A stretch of 64,000 nucleotides of DNA, from assembly GCA_020627535.1 (NCBI GenBank), contig JAHDGU010000012.1:62001-126000 (forward strand), given 5' to 3'. This document shows, piece after piece, positions 25,953 through 34,369 of this stretch (its first letter is position 1; each line of letters opens with the position of its first letter). The notes under the pieces were generated by a model. That model saw nothing but the letters and a program-made list of their open reading frames with translations. It was not told where the DNA came from and made no database searches. This stretch comes from Saprospiraceae bacterium. GTDB lineage: Bacteria; Bacteroidota; Bacteroidia; Chitinophagales; Saprospiraceae. The position numbers and the translations under genes were made by a program.

Positions 25953-26393
25953 ATGTCTAAGAGCTTTGCCCTCGCTTGTGATCACGCAGGATACGCATAC
26001 AAAGAGGCAATCACAGAAGTATTGCAGGAATACAAGATCAGCATAGCAGATTTTGGCTGTTTTGGACCAGAGTCCACAGACTATCCAGACTATGTACATC
26101 CAGCTGCCGACGCACTCAAAGATGGCTCAGCAGAGCTTGGAATCGTAGTGTGCGGATCTGGTAATGGAGTCGCCATGACGGCCAATAAGCACCAGCACAT
26201 CCGCGCTGCACTTTGCTGGACACCAGAGATCGCACGCCTGGCAAGACAGCACAATGACGCCAATGTCCTGGCCATACCTGCCAGATTTGTCAGCAAAGAC
26301 ACAGCTCAAGAAATTGTCAGAGCATTTGTGGAAACACCATTTGAAGGAGGAAGACACGCCAGACGTGTCAATAAAATCGCCATATCATCATGA
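25953..26393 (+). CDS. rpiB: Ribose-5-phosphate isomerase B
   Basis: RpiB/LacAB-family isomerase interconverting ribose 5-phosphate and ribulose 5-phosphate. The 146 residues show ACDHAGYAYKEAI (about 8-20), DFGCFGPESTDYPDY, the catalytic-loop VCGSGNGVAMTANK (about 67-80) and HNDANVLAIPARF with the conserved His. It starts 4 bp after the methyltransferase and overlaps the M28 peptidase start by 4 bp, so these genes share a transcript. Confidence 0.95.
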   Translation: MSKSFALACDHAGYAYKEAITEVLQEYKISIADFGCFGPESTDYPDYVHPAADALKDGSAELGIVVCGSGNGVAMTANKHQHIRAALCWTPEIARLARQHNDANVLAIPARFVSKDTAQEIVRAFVETPFEGGRHARRVNKIAISS

Positions 26394-28021
26394 TAGCAAT
26401 CAGATCAGTCGTCGGCACCCTTGCACTTTTCCTATGCGGTAGTCTTAGTGCCCAATACATCAGTGGAGTAATGTCTCCATCCAAAGCTAAAGTGGACTAC
26501 GATTCCATCAGGTTCACAGATATAGAGGCTTCTTTGGCCGCTACAATACAGGCATCACAGCTCAAGACTCATCTTTCTGTCATCGCGAGTGACGAAATGG
26601 GTGGACGTGAGCTAGGTACTGATGGTAATGCCAAGGCAGGTGAATATATCGCACAGCAGTTTGCCAGATTTGGTCTACCCAAGATCGGTGATGACGAGAG
26701 CTACTATCAGAAAGTGGCATTCAACTACACCAAATGGGAAGAGATCGGTATGAAACTCAATGGGGTAGAGTATAAGCATCTCAAGGATTACCTTAGCTTT
26801 CCTCTGCAAAATGAGAGCCGAGAAACCTATCTCACAGATGATATCATCTTCCTCGGCTATGGCATCAAAGATGGAAAATATAACGACTACGCCAAGAGAG
26901 ATGTAAGAGGTAAGACGATCCTCATCTATCGAGGAGAGCCTAGATCTGCCGATGGTGTGTCCAAAATCACAGGTTCTTCCGAGTCTTCGGACTGGAGTAT
27001 TGACGTAGACAAGAAGTTGAAACTTGCCTATGAAGAAGAAGCTAATCTAGTCCTCATCATTGATGACAGTTTGAAAACGAGGATCGCTGAGAATCGCAGA
27101 TCACTGCTGAGACCACAGATGACACTAGGAGATCCAGATAGTGGTGATAAGAGAGCCAATGCCGCTTTCATTTCCACCAATATCCTCAAGGACATGCTCG
27201 GAAAGAAGTACAAGAAGTTTATCAAAACGCGAGACAAGATCAATGCCAAGGGTAAGCCAAGATCTCTCGTACTTCCGGTAGCCCTAGAAATGAAGCAGAA
27301 GAAGTATGTCAACACAGTCTACGGCAATAATGTCATGGGCTATGTAGAGGGAATCGATCCGGAGCTCAAAGATGAAGTCCTCGTCGTGAGTGCTCACTAC
27401 GATCATATTGGGACACGAGGCGATGACATCAATAATGGAGCAGATGACAATGGATCAGGCACATCGACGGTACTTGAGCTGGCTCAGGCATTTGCCCAAG
27501 CCAAGCGCCTCGGTGAAGGGCCTCGACGCTCAGTGCTATTCTTGCTCGTCACGGGAGAGGAAAAGGGTCTACTAGGATCGTACTACTACGCTGAAAATCC
27601 AGTGTTTCCTATCGAAAATACAATAGCGAATGTCAACATTGATATGGTAGGTCGAGTGGATAAAAAATACCAAGACAATCCGCACTATGTATATGTCATC
27701 GGCAGCGATCGTCTCAGCACTCAACTGCACTACATCAACGAACAAAAGAATAGCCAGTACGTCAATTTGACAATGGACTATAAGTACAATGATGAAAAAG
27801 ATCCTAATCGGTTCTACTTCCGTTCGGACCACTACAATTTTGCCAAGGTGGGGATTCCAGCCATCTTCTTTTTCAATGGGACGCACCCTGATTATCACAG
27901 ACCAAGCGACACTGTCGAGAAGATCAACTTCGAGAAAATGGAGTCAATCGCTCGACACATATTTCACCTGAGTTGGGAGCTGGTGAATAGGGACGAACGA
28001 ATTGTCGTGGACCGAAGCTAA
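26390..28021 (+). CDS. Secreted M28-family zinc aminopeptidase
   Basis: The 543-residue exported peptidase has a signal peptide ending near LSAQ, an inserted PA-like domain (about 150-300) and the M28 catalytic domain. Zinc ligands and catalytic residues are visible: SAHYDHIG (His), NGADDNGSG (bridging Asp), TGEEKGLLGS (catalytic Glu and ligand Glu), NIDMVGR (Asp) and PDYHRPSDT (His). It likely works in the periplasm or at the cell surface, releasing amino acids from peptides. Confidence 0.93.
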   Translation: MIAIRSVVGTLALFLCGSLSAQYISGVMSPSKAKVDYDSIRFTDIEASLAATIQASQLKTHLSVIASDEMGGRELGTDGNAKAGEYIAQQFARFGLPKIGDDESYYQKVAFNYTKWEEIGMKLNGVEYKHLKDYLSFPLQNESRETYLTDDIIFLGYGIKDGKYNDYAKRDVRGKTILIYRGEPRSADGVSKITGSSESSDWSIDVDKKLKLAYEEEANLVLIIDDSLKTRIAENRRSLLRPQMTLGDPDSGDKRANAAFISTNILKDMLGKKYKKFIKTRDKINAKGKPRSLVLPVALEMKQKKYVNTVYGNNVMGYVEGIDPELKDEVLVVSAHYDHIGTRGDDINNGADDNGSGTSTVLELAQAFAQAKRLGEGPRRSVLFLLVTGEEKGLLGSYYYAENPVFPIENTIANVNIDMVGRVDKKYQDNPHYVYVIGSDRLSTQLHYINEQKNSQYVNLTMDYKYNDEKDPNRFYFRSDHYNFAKVGIPAIFFFNGTHPDYHRPSDTVEKINFEKMESIARHIFHLSWELVNRDERIVVDRS

Positions 28022-28065
28022 ACGCCAAAAACTTTCTTTATCACAGACACGTTATTCTCTACACT

Positions 28066-28689
28066 ATGAGTACAACTACAGAAGCCAAAGTCAAGAGTCC
28101 AGTAATGCTCTACACTGAGCAGACTCCCAATCCAGAGTCGCTCAAGTTTGTGACCAATCGCATGCTCTACAAGGGCACGGCAGATTTCAGAGAAGTAGCG
28201 CTTGCTGAAGAGTGGTCTCCGATGGCGACATTCTTGTTTGAGCAGCCATATGTAAAAGCAGTTTACATCTCCAATAACTTCGTCACGATCACCAAAGAGC
28301 TCAATTTCGGATGGCAAGACATCATGCTTCCGGCCAAGGAGCTCATCAAGAAGTACATAGAAGAGGGTCGTGATGTGATCAACGACGGCTTTGCAGAAGC
28401 AATGGAGGCAATCGAAGCTGAGAGAGGCGCAAGTTACGAGTATAGCGAAGAGGATGCCGAGCTGGTCAAGAAAATTAAAGAGTTGATTGATACCTATGTG
28501 AAGCCGGCTGTCGAGATGGATGGAGGAAACATAGAGCTCAAGTCTTACAAAGATGGTGTCGTGACTGTCATCATGCAAGGCTCATGCAGTGGCTGTCCAT
28601 CAAGTACGGTCACGCTCAAGGCCGGTATCGAAGGTATGCTCAAGCGTATGGTGCCTGAGGTCACAGAAGTGGTCTCTGAAATGGGCTAG
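28066..28689 (+). CDS. Nfu-type iron-sulfur scaffold protein
   Basis: The 207-residue protein has an N-terminal Nfu_N domain (about 15-105, TPNPESLKFV and SPMATFLFEQPYVKAVYI) and a C-terminal NifU-like domain (about 125-207) with the cluster-binding CSGCPSSTVTL. It assembles or carries [4Fe-4S] clusters to client enzymes. The order (Nfu_N then NifU-C) is as in mitochondrial NFU1. Confidence 0.94.
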   Translation: MSTTTEAKVKSPVMLYTEQTPNPESLKFVTNRMLYKGTADFREVALAEEWSPMATFLFEQPYVKAVYISNNFVTITKELNFGWQDIMLPAKELIKKYIEEGRDVINDGFAEAMEAIEAERGASYEYSEEDAELVKKIKELIDTYVKPAVEMDGGNIELKSYKDGVVTVIMQGSCSGCPSSTVTLKAGIEGMLKRMVPEVTEVVSEMG

Positions 28690-28695
28690 GCCAAG

Positions 28696-29502
28696 ATGAC
28701 CGAGCTGGATCACTATTTAGACATATTTGAGCGCGAAGCTCTCCCGATCATCCAAGAGACTGGGAAGTACATCTTCCGAGAGCTGCAAGGATTTGATCAT
28801 AGCAAGGTGGAGACCAAGGAAAAGAACAGTCTGGTTTCCTATGTGGATAAGATGGCAGAGAAGCGACTTGTCGCAGGGCTTGATAACCTGTATCCAGATG
28901 CAGGATACATCACAGAAGAGGAAGTTACTGAGACCAAACTCAGAGAGCTGACTTGGATCATTGATCCCCTGGATGGTACGACAAATTTTTTACAGGGGAT
29001 ACCCATTTTTTGTGTCAGTGTAGCGCTTCGGCATCATGATGAGATCATTGCAGGAGCCGTCTATGATCCTGCACGAGATGAGATGTTTTGGGCCTTGAGT
29101 GGTCATGGGGCTTATGTCAATGAGTCTAGGATAGAGGCTTCCGCCAAAAAGATACTCTCAGAAGCCATCATCGGTACAGGATTTCCCTATCACGATATGT
29201 CTCAGCTCGAAGGCCATCTAGACATGCTAGCAGATATGCTCAGAAGAGGAAGAGGAATGAGACGCCTGGGTAGCGCTGCCCTAGACATGGCATATGTGGC
29301 TGCAGGGCGTCTCGATGTATTTTATGAACACACACTCAATATCTGGGATATTGCTGCAGGGATAGTTTTGGTGCAAGAAGCCGGTGGGGTGGTCACGGAC
29401 TATGAAGGTGGTCAACAAGCTGGAACGACAGGCATGGTCGTAGCAAGTAACAAAGCTCTGCATCCTGTGATCTTGGATGCAATTCGAACACATATCCTTT
29501 AG
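28696..29502 (+). CDS. Inositol-monophosphatase-family protein
   Basis: This 268-residue Mg2+-dependent phosphatase has the metal-binding EEEVTE (about 74-79), DPLDGTTNFLQGIP (about 92-105) and the C-terminal WDIAAGIVLVQEAGG (about 216-230). Substrates in the family include inositol phosphates, PAP/PAPS and fructose bisphosphate; the sequence does not decide. It starts 6 bp after nfu. Confidence 0.92.
   Translation: MTELDHYLDIFEREALPIIQETGKYIFRELQGFDHSKVETKEKNSLVSYVDKMAEKRLVAGLDNLYPDAGYITEEEVTETKLRELTWIIDPLDGTTNFLQGIPIFCVSVALRHHDEIIAGAVYDPARDEMFWALSGHGAYVNESRIEASAKKILSEAIIGTGFPYHDMSQLEGHLDMLADMLRRGRGMRRLGSAALDMAYVAAGRLDVFYEHTLNIWDIAAGIVLVQEAGGVVTDYEGGQQAGTTGMVVASNKALHPVILDAIRTHIL
29136..29150 (-). 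repeat. GNRA hairpin motif copy
   Basis: On the minus strand TTTTT-GGC-GGAA-GCC; inside the inositol-monophosphatase-like gene, in the same form as the copy at 4602. Confidence 0.6.
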
Positions 29503-29592
29503 GATCATTCCTTCATCGATGATTTTGGCTCGAAGCTCCAAAATAGCTTCCCTTGCCATCAGAAAGAATGTACTTTAGACACTAAGCACCGC

Positions 29593-30834
29593 ATGCAAGT
29601 CTTAGAGAACATCCGAGTAGCACTGAGATCTATCAAGAGCAATATGCTCCGTACGATCTTGACTCTACTGATTATTGCCCTGGGCATCTTCGCTTTGGTC
29701 GGTATTCTTGCCATCATTGATATTATGATCAATTCCATGAATGAGAGCTTCAGTGGAATGGGTGCCAATACCTTTGCCATCGAGCGCAAATCCACTTCAT
29801 TCAAATCTGGTGGTGGGCGTCGAGTCTGGAAAGTCTCTGATCCTATATCCTATCGGCAAGCAACCGAATTCAAAGAAAAATTTGAAGTAGCAGGAAGGAC
29901 AGCGCTGTATTTCTACTGTAAGGGACGAGGAATCGCAAAGTATAAGGACAAAAAGACCAATCCGAATATTGACATCTACGGCGTGGATGCGGACTATTTT
30001 CAAGTCAAGGATCTAGAGGTGATCAAGGGAAGGTCTTTTTCGCAGAATGAAATCAGCTATGGACGCAATACTTGTGTGATCGGCCAAGATGTGGCCAAGC
30101 GCCTTGTCGGTAGTCAGCTGGAGACTGTTGTTGGCAAGGAGATTACCGTAGATAATCGCAAGTTTGTCGTCATTGGACTACTGGAGAAGAAGGGGAGCTC
30201 CATGAATCAAGAAGCGGATAAGGTCATCTACATCCCACTGCTTACCTCCAAGGTCATATATGGTAGTCAGCGCACCAATTATAATATAGACGTACAACTC
30301 AGTACTACTGGAATCGGCATGGACGAAGCGATTTCCAATGCAATTGGGCTCTTTAGGAATATCCGTGGACTTAGGACAGTAGAGGAGAATGACTTTGAGA
30401 TAGAGAAAAGTGACGCTGTGCTTGGTATGATCAAGGAAAGCACCATGAGCCTGCAATTTGCAGCCATATTCATCGGAGGCATCACACTCATAGGTGCAGC
30501 GATTGGTCTCATGAATATCATGCTAGTATCAGTGACAGAACGCACCAGAGAGATCGGTGTCCGCAAGGCATTGGGTGCGACTCGGCGTAATATTCGACTT
30601 CAGTTTTTGACAGAGGCGATCGTGATTTGCCAGATTGGAGGTCTGGTAGGTATCTTGTTCAGTGTACTACTTGGCCTCGGATTGACTCGTCTTATGGGTG
30701 GTGTATTTGTGATGCCTTGGAAGTGGGTGATCATCGGCATGACGATCTGTACAGTCGTCGGATTGATCAGCGGTCTATATCCTGCACTGAAGGCATCCAA
30801 ACTTGATCCGATCGAGAGTTTGAGATTTGAGTAG
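29593..30834 (+). CDS. MacB-like ABC transporter permease
   Basis: The 413-residue permease has one N-terminal helix (about 18-45), a large MacB periplasmic core domain (about 46-280) and three C-terminal helices within an FtsX domain (about 285-405; TERTREIGVRKALGA). This is the topology of type VII (MacB/LolCE) exporters that couple ATP hydrolysis to periplasmic work. No ATPase gene is adjacent, so its NBD partner must be elsewhere. TACTTTAG at 29571-29578 is a plausible -7 box. Confidence 0.92.
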   Translation: MQVLENIRVALRSIKSNMLRTILTLLIIALGIFALVGILAIIDIMINSMNESFSGMGANTFAIERKSTSFKSGGGRRVWKVSDPISYRQATEFKEKFEVAGRTALYFYCKGRGIAKYKDKKTNPNIDIYGVDADYFQVKDLEVIKGRSFSQNEISYGRNTCVIGQDVAKRLVGSQLETVVGKEITVDNRKFVVIGLLEKKGSSMNQEADKVIYIPLLTSKVIYGSQRTNYNIDVQLSTTGIGMDEAISNAIGLFRNIRGLRTVEENDFEIEKSDAVLGMIKESTMSLQFAAIFIGGITLIGAAIGLMNIMLVSVTERTREIGVRKALGATRRNIRLQFLTEAIVICQIGGLVGILFSVLLGLGLTRLMGGVFVMPWKWVIIGMTICTVVGLISGLYPALKASKLDPIESLRFE

Positions 30835-30840
30835 GCCAAG

Positions 30841-32880
30841 CTACCAACTAGTAATCAACTTCACGAAGAAACTTCTCCCAGGAGAAATGAGCCGCGAGCT
30901 TCCCATGACGTGATTGCCCACGACAGAAGTATTTTGTACGTTGGCAAGCTGGAAATCTGCTAGATTTTTCACACCGGCACTCAGCTGAATCTTGTCATTC
31001 CAGAGTGTCTTGTTGAGGCCAATGTCAAGCAAGTGTATAGGGTCCAGAATCGTATTGACAACTTCTCCGTTCTCAAAGAGGAAATTGTTTTGTGCAGCTG
31101 TGAATCTATAGTTGACATTTGCATTGAGACCAAGATTATCCCAGGTGTATGCAATGTTCTGATTGAGATTGAAACTGCTATTGAGCTCATCTTCTACAGT
31201 GAAGGGTAGATCAGCTTTCCACAAAGAGAAATTTGAGCTGTGAATGAAGCTCCAGTTTTTGAGATCTTGTTGCCATTGTACCTGAGCACCGGTAACGCGA
31301 TACTCATCGATGTTCCGATACTGGAATTTGAGATTTTCAAACTCCACCAAGATGATTTGATCTTGGATTCTTGTGTGATAGGCATTGAATGACAACCGCG
31401 TATCCTGACGATTATCGAAGTCAAAGGTGAGTTGATAGTCAGCAGACAATTCTGGTCGTAAAGCTTGATTGCCAACCACAAAATGATTGATATCTATAAA
31501 TTCAAGGTATAGCTCCTTGAGTGATGGTGTGCGATAGCCTTGTGCGATGGTCGCACGTGCTTGCCATTTTGGCGAAAGCCTGTATCTCATCATCAGGCTT
31601 GGTGTGAGCCGATTGGTATTGGCACTATGCAGGGCATATCGTCCAGCCGCACTGAACTCTAGTCTATCCGCAAACTCATGTCTGAAGTCAACGAAAACAG
31701 CATGCTCGCTGATCTGCGCTACGCTGCTATCTTTTCGCTCTTCAGATAGGATATTGTCGCCACGCGCAGTTTCTATGGAGCTCGTCAGGCCCATCATGAG
31801 CTTGCTCTTGTCGCTCAACTGCCTAGAGGCCACCAACCTGCCAAACCATTGCCTGAAGACGCTACTATCCGAAGGCAAGAGCTCTGGCTGTATCTCTTGG
31901 GTCTCGTGGAAAAAGCGATTATAAGATCTTACGCGATGAAGATCATTGTAGGAAAGCACGCCCTCCCAGTAAATCTCATTCCCTGACTGCCCCTCATAGT
32001 TCAGAGATACTCTTGTCCTGCGATTCTGGAAGACTTGATCATCACTGTAGGGATTAAATTGAGGACGACGCAGTACCCCATAGTCTTGCAGCTCCTCAAA
32101 GGTGTGCTCAGCATTGACAGAGATGAGATCATCTTGAGAGAGTTGGTAAGCAAGATATGTGCCTCCGGAGTATTGCTGTTTGGGATTCCAAGGATAGCGA
32201 TTGAGCGTGAGAAATGTGCCATTGTCTTGCTCGATGCGATCAAATATGCGAAGGCTGTCTATAGGGTACTGATCATAGTCAAAGATGCGTCCGTAGATGC
32301 TTCCGTGAAATGCCTTGTCTGCGAATCCTATTCGCAGTTGATTCTGGAGAATCCCGATCGACTCGTACTGATGATCTGAGAGGATCTCAAATGACTTGCG
32401 CTGGAGTTTTTTGGTGATGACATTGATGACACCTCCAGCGGCATTGTTTCCGTAGATCACTGATAGAGGTCCCTGGATGATTTCAATCCTTTCTATGTTC
32501 TGGACTGGAATCTGCGAGATATCTAGCTTCCCATCCAGGCGGCCTGTCAGAGGTGCTCCGTCTATAAGTATGGCGATATTATTCCCACCCAAGGTTCTCA
32601 TACCAACTTCTGTACCCAAGATGGGATCATCTGTGATACTCACAGAGCTGAGTGTGCGCAGAGCTTCTTGCAACTGGACTACGCCTCTCTCATCGAGCAG
32701 GTCTCGATCAATGAGCTCGACATGGTGCATAGCCTCAGTGTAATGCGTCGGTCTGTGCTGAGCTGTGAGAACTACATCTGGTAGATCAATGGACCAAACT
32801 GCCGTATCAGCATCTTGAGCCAGCAGTGTAGTTGCTGTCATGAGAGTCAAGAGGCCATATGTGAGGCTGCGTAGTTTCAT
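30841..32880 (-). CDS. TonB-dependent receptor, HmuR-like
   Basis: The 679-residue receptor has a signal peptide (LLTLMTATTLLAQ), a short linker, a plug domain (VQLQEALRTLSSVSI, MRTLGGNNIAILIDGAPL, IERIEIIQGPLSVIYGNNAAGG at about 55-155) and a barrel closing at SFFVKLITSW. It lies 35 bp downstream of the HmuY-like gene on the same strand. In Porphyromonas HmuY (haem-binding) and HmuR (receptor) form such a pair, so haem uptake is the likely role. No start-of-family CarboxypepD domain is present. Confidence 0.9.
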   Translation of the reverse strand: MKLRSLTYGLLTLMTATTLLAQDADTAVWSIDLPDVVLTAQHRPTHYTEAMHHVELIDRDLLDERGVVQLQEALRTLSSVSITDDPILGTEVGMRTLGGNNIAILIDGAPLTGRLDGKLDISQIPVQNIERIEIIQGPLSVIYGNNAAGGVINVITKKLQRKSFEILSDHQYESIGILQNQLRIGFADKAFHGSIYGRIFDYDQYPIDSLRIFDRIEQDNGTFLTLNRYPWNPKQQYSGGTYLAYQLSQDDLISVNAEHTFEELQDYGVLRRPQFNPYSDDQVFQNRRTRVSLNYEGQSGNEIYWEGVLSYNDLHRVRSYNRFFHETQEIQPELLPSDSSVFRQWFGRLVASRQLSDKSKLMMGLTSSIETARGDNILSEERKDSSVAQISEHAVFVDFRHEFADRLEFSAAGRYALHSANTNRLTPSLMMRYRLSPKWQARATIAQGYRTPSLKELYLEFIDINHFVVGNQALRPELSADYQLTFDFDNRQDTRLSFNAYHTRIQDQIILVEFENLKFQYRNIDEYRVTGAQVQWQQDLKNWSFIHSSNFSLWKADLPFTVEDELNSSFNLNQNIAYTWDNLGLNANVNYRFTAAQNNFLFENGEVVNTILDPIHLLDIGLNKTLWNDKIQLSAGVKNLADFQLANVQNTSVVGNHVMGSSRLISPGRSFFVKLITSW
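31567..31580 (+). repeat. GNRA hairpin motif copy
   Basis: TTTT-GGC-GAAA-GCC, the consensus form, within the HmuR-like gene but on its antisense strand. Confidence 0.65.
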
Positions 32881-32915
32881 TGATATTGATCCCTGATAAG
32901 ATTGAGCTTGTTCTC

Positions 32916-34160
32916 TTACCGTTGTATTCTTACTGGAAGGATGGCCGACTTTTCGCCATCCATCACACGAAGATAGTACTGGCCGGAAGTCAAGTCAAGC
33001 GGAATGGTCTGCGCTGTATTGCTCAGGATATTATTGTGGCTTTGTAAACGACCGTCAGTACTATACCACTCGATCTGAAGCTCTTGTAGCTCAGGAGTCT
33101 CGATCTCATATCTGTCAGAGGCAGGATTAGGATAAATGCTGATTCCCCACTTCCATAGGTCATCAGTCGCTACGATACCGAGATCCGTCTTCTCCAAGGT
33201 CGTAGTTCCTGTACTTGCTCCTTCAAAGTCTAAGAAGACGATCTTGTAGACTCGATCATCTGAAGTCTTGACGAACTGCGCACGCTCCAAGTCCATGATC
33301 CATCCTATGGTAAAGTCAAACTCTTTCCAATCATATCCTATCGTATTCACTTGATCAGTGTACTGATCTGAGTAATCAGCTTCGTTGACGTCATCTGGAT
33401 TGACATCTCTCGCTACGACCGCCCTTGTGCCTGGTCCTAGAAGGACCCCAGTGACCATGTACTCTAGTGTGTCTGGTGATTGTTGTGGAAAGAAAGCCGG
33501 AGTTGTGTAGCGCTGGAAGATGAGATCATAGTCTCTTGGCATATCGACCACATCACTGCTGGCAAACGAAAAGTGCATCAAGACATCAGCTTCAGCACTT
33601 TTTGAAATTATCGCGGTCTGCTCATTGGCGCCATCAAGATCTGCCCATTTGATGTGATAGTCAGTGATCTCGAGCTTCTCGATCATAAACTTGATCCATG
33701 ATTCGTCTCTCAATCTGATCACATAGACTTGATTCCCTACGACCGTATTGAGCATAGGGCTGTACCGACCCCATCCATAGTCAAATGGATCCATGAGGGA
33801 TCGTGTAGAATTGAAAACACCATTGGTCCAGTCAATCTCAGGATTGTGCATCTGTGTCTCTTCTGTAAACTGATCCGTATCAGTGATGATGTCATCGAAG
33901 TTGGCCGTAGGTGCCAGGTGCACTTGTAGACCAGCTCCTTCAAGAGGAGCTGACTCATTGATAAACACGCCAGCATCTTGCAAGCCATCATTGGAGAAAG
34001 CCAGATCCCATGCGTCATTGTCGACCACCTGGACCTCGCCAGTCGATAGGGTGTAGTATGCTTGTTGGCCATATGCCGGCGAGACCGATACCTGTTCGAT
34101 ATCTTGTGCGTTGAGGCTTACGCCCAAAAAGAGGATAAGAAATGTGTAAATCGTCTTCAT
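32916..34160 (-). CDS. HmuY-like secreted protein with T9SS sorting domain
   Basis: The 414-residue protein has a signal peptide (MKTIYTFLILFLGVSLNAQ), a HmuY-like core (YYTLSTGEVQVVDNDAWDLAFSN in pieces, about 37-58; YDWKEFDFTIGW) and a C-terminal type A T9SS sorting domain (WGISIYPNPASDRYEI, GQYYLRV, final PVRIQR). The sorting domain predicts secretion through the type IX system and attachment to the cell surface. ATG 34160 fits the signal peptide; a frame extension to 34214 is unlikely. Probably binds haem for the HmuR-like receptor downstream. Confidence 0.85.
   Translation of the reverse strand: MKTIYTFLILFLGVSLNAQDIEQVSVSPAYGQQAYYTLSTGEVQVVDNDAWDLAFSNDGLQDAGVFINESAPLEGAGLQVHLAPTANFDDIITDTDQFTEETQMHNPEIDWTNGVFNSTRSLMDPFDYGWGRYSPMLNTVVGNQVYVIRLRDESWIKFMIEKLEITDYHIKWADLDGANEQTAIISKSAEADVLMHFSFASSDVVDMPRDYDLIFQRYTTPAFFPQQSPDTLEYMVTGVLLGPGTRAVVARDVNPDDVNEADYSDQYTDQVNTIGYDWKEFDFTIGWIMDLERAQFVKTSDDRVYKIVFLDFEGASTGTTTLEKTDLGIVATDDLWKWGISIYPNPASDRYEIETPELQELQIEWYSTDGRLQSHNNILSNTAQTIPLDLTSGQYYLRVMDGEKSAILPVRIQR
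34115..34130 (-). repeat. GNRA hairpin motif copy
   Basis: On the minus strand TTTTTG-GGC-GTAA-GCC, coding for part of the HmuY-like signal peptide. The only GTAA loop found. Confidence 0.5.
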
Positions 34161-34211
34161 GTCTTGAAAAACCAGTAAGTCTTTGTAAAAGTTGAGTGCT
34201 CCAAAGCGACC

Positions 34212-34238
34212 CAAAACTACTTTTATAACACTTGCAAA
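34212..34238 (-). promoter_or_regulatory. Candidate promoter of the HmuY/HmuR-like operon
   Basis: On the minus strand TTTG (34238-34235) is followed after 15 nt by TAGTTTTG (34219-34212), a perfect -7 box. Initiation would be near 34205, giving a ~45 nt leader to the ATG at 34160. The spacer is a little short for the phylum. Confidence 0.5.
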
Positions 34239-34320
34239 GTAGCCTTAGCTGCGCTAGTACAAAGGTAAATCGCCCGAATAGGGCAGATTTTTGACTGGGT
34301 GACATTTTCGACGAATACAG

Positions 34321-34343
34321 TTGTTTAGATTGAGTCTAAACAA
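34321..34343. other. Nine-pair perfect hairpin downstream of asnB
   Basis: TTGTTTAGA and TCTAAACAA pair perfectly around TTGAG. A ten-base palindrome (GCAGGCCTGC, 34357-34366) lies between it and the asnB stop. No T-run follows on either strand, so an RNA 3'-end or processing structure is possible but a standard terminator is not shown. Confidence 0.4.
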
Positions 34344-34369
34344 GCGGAATTTGGGTGCAGGCCTGCTTT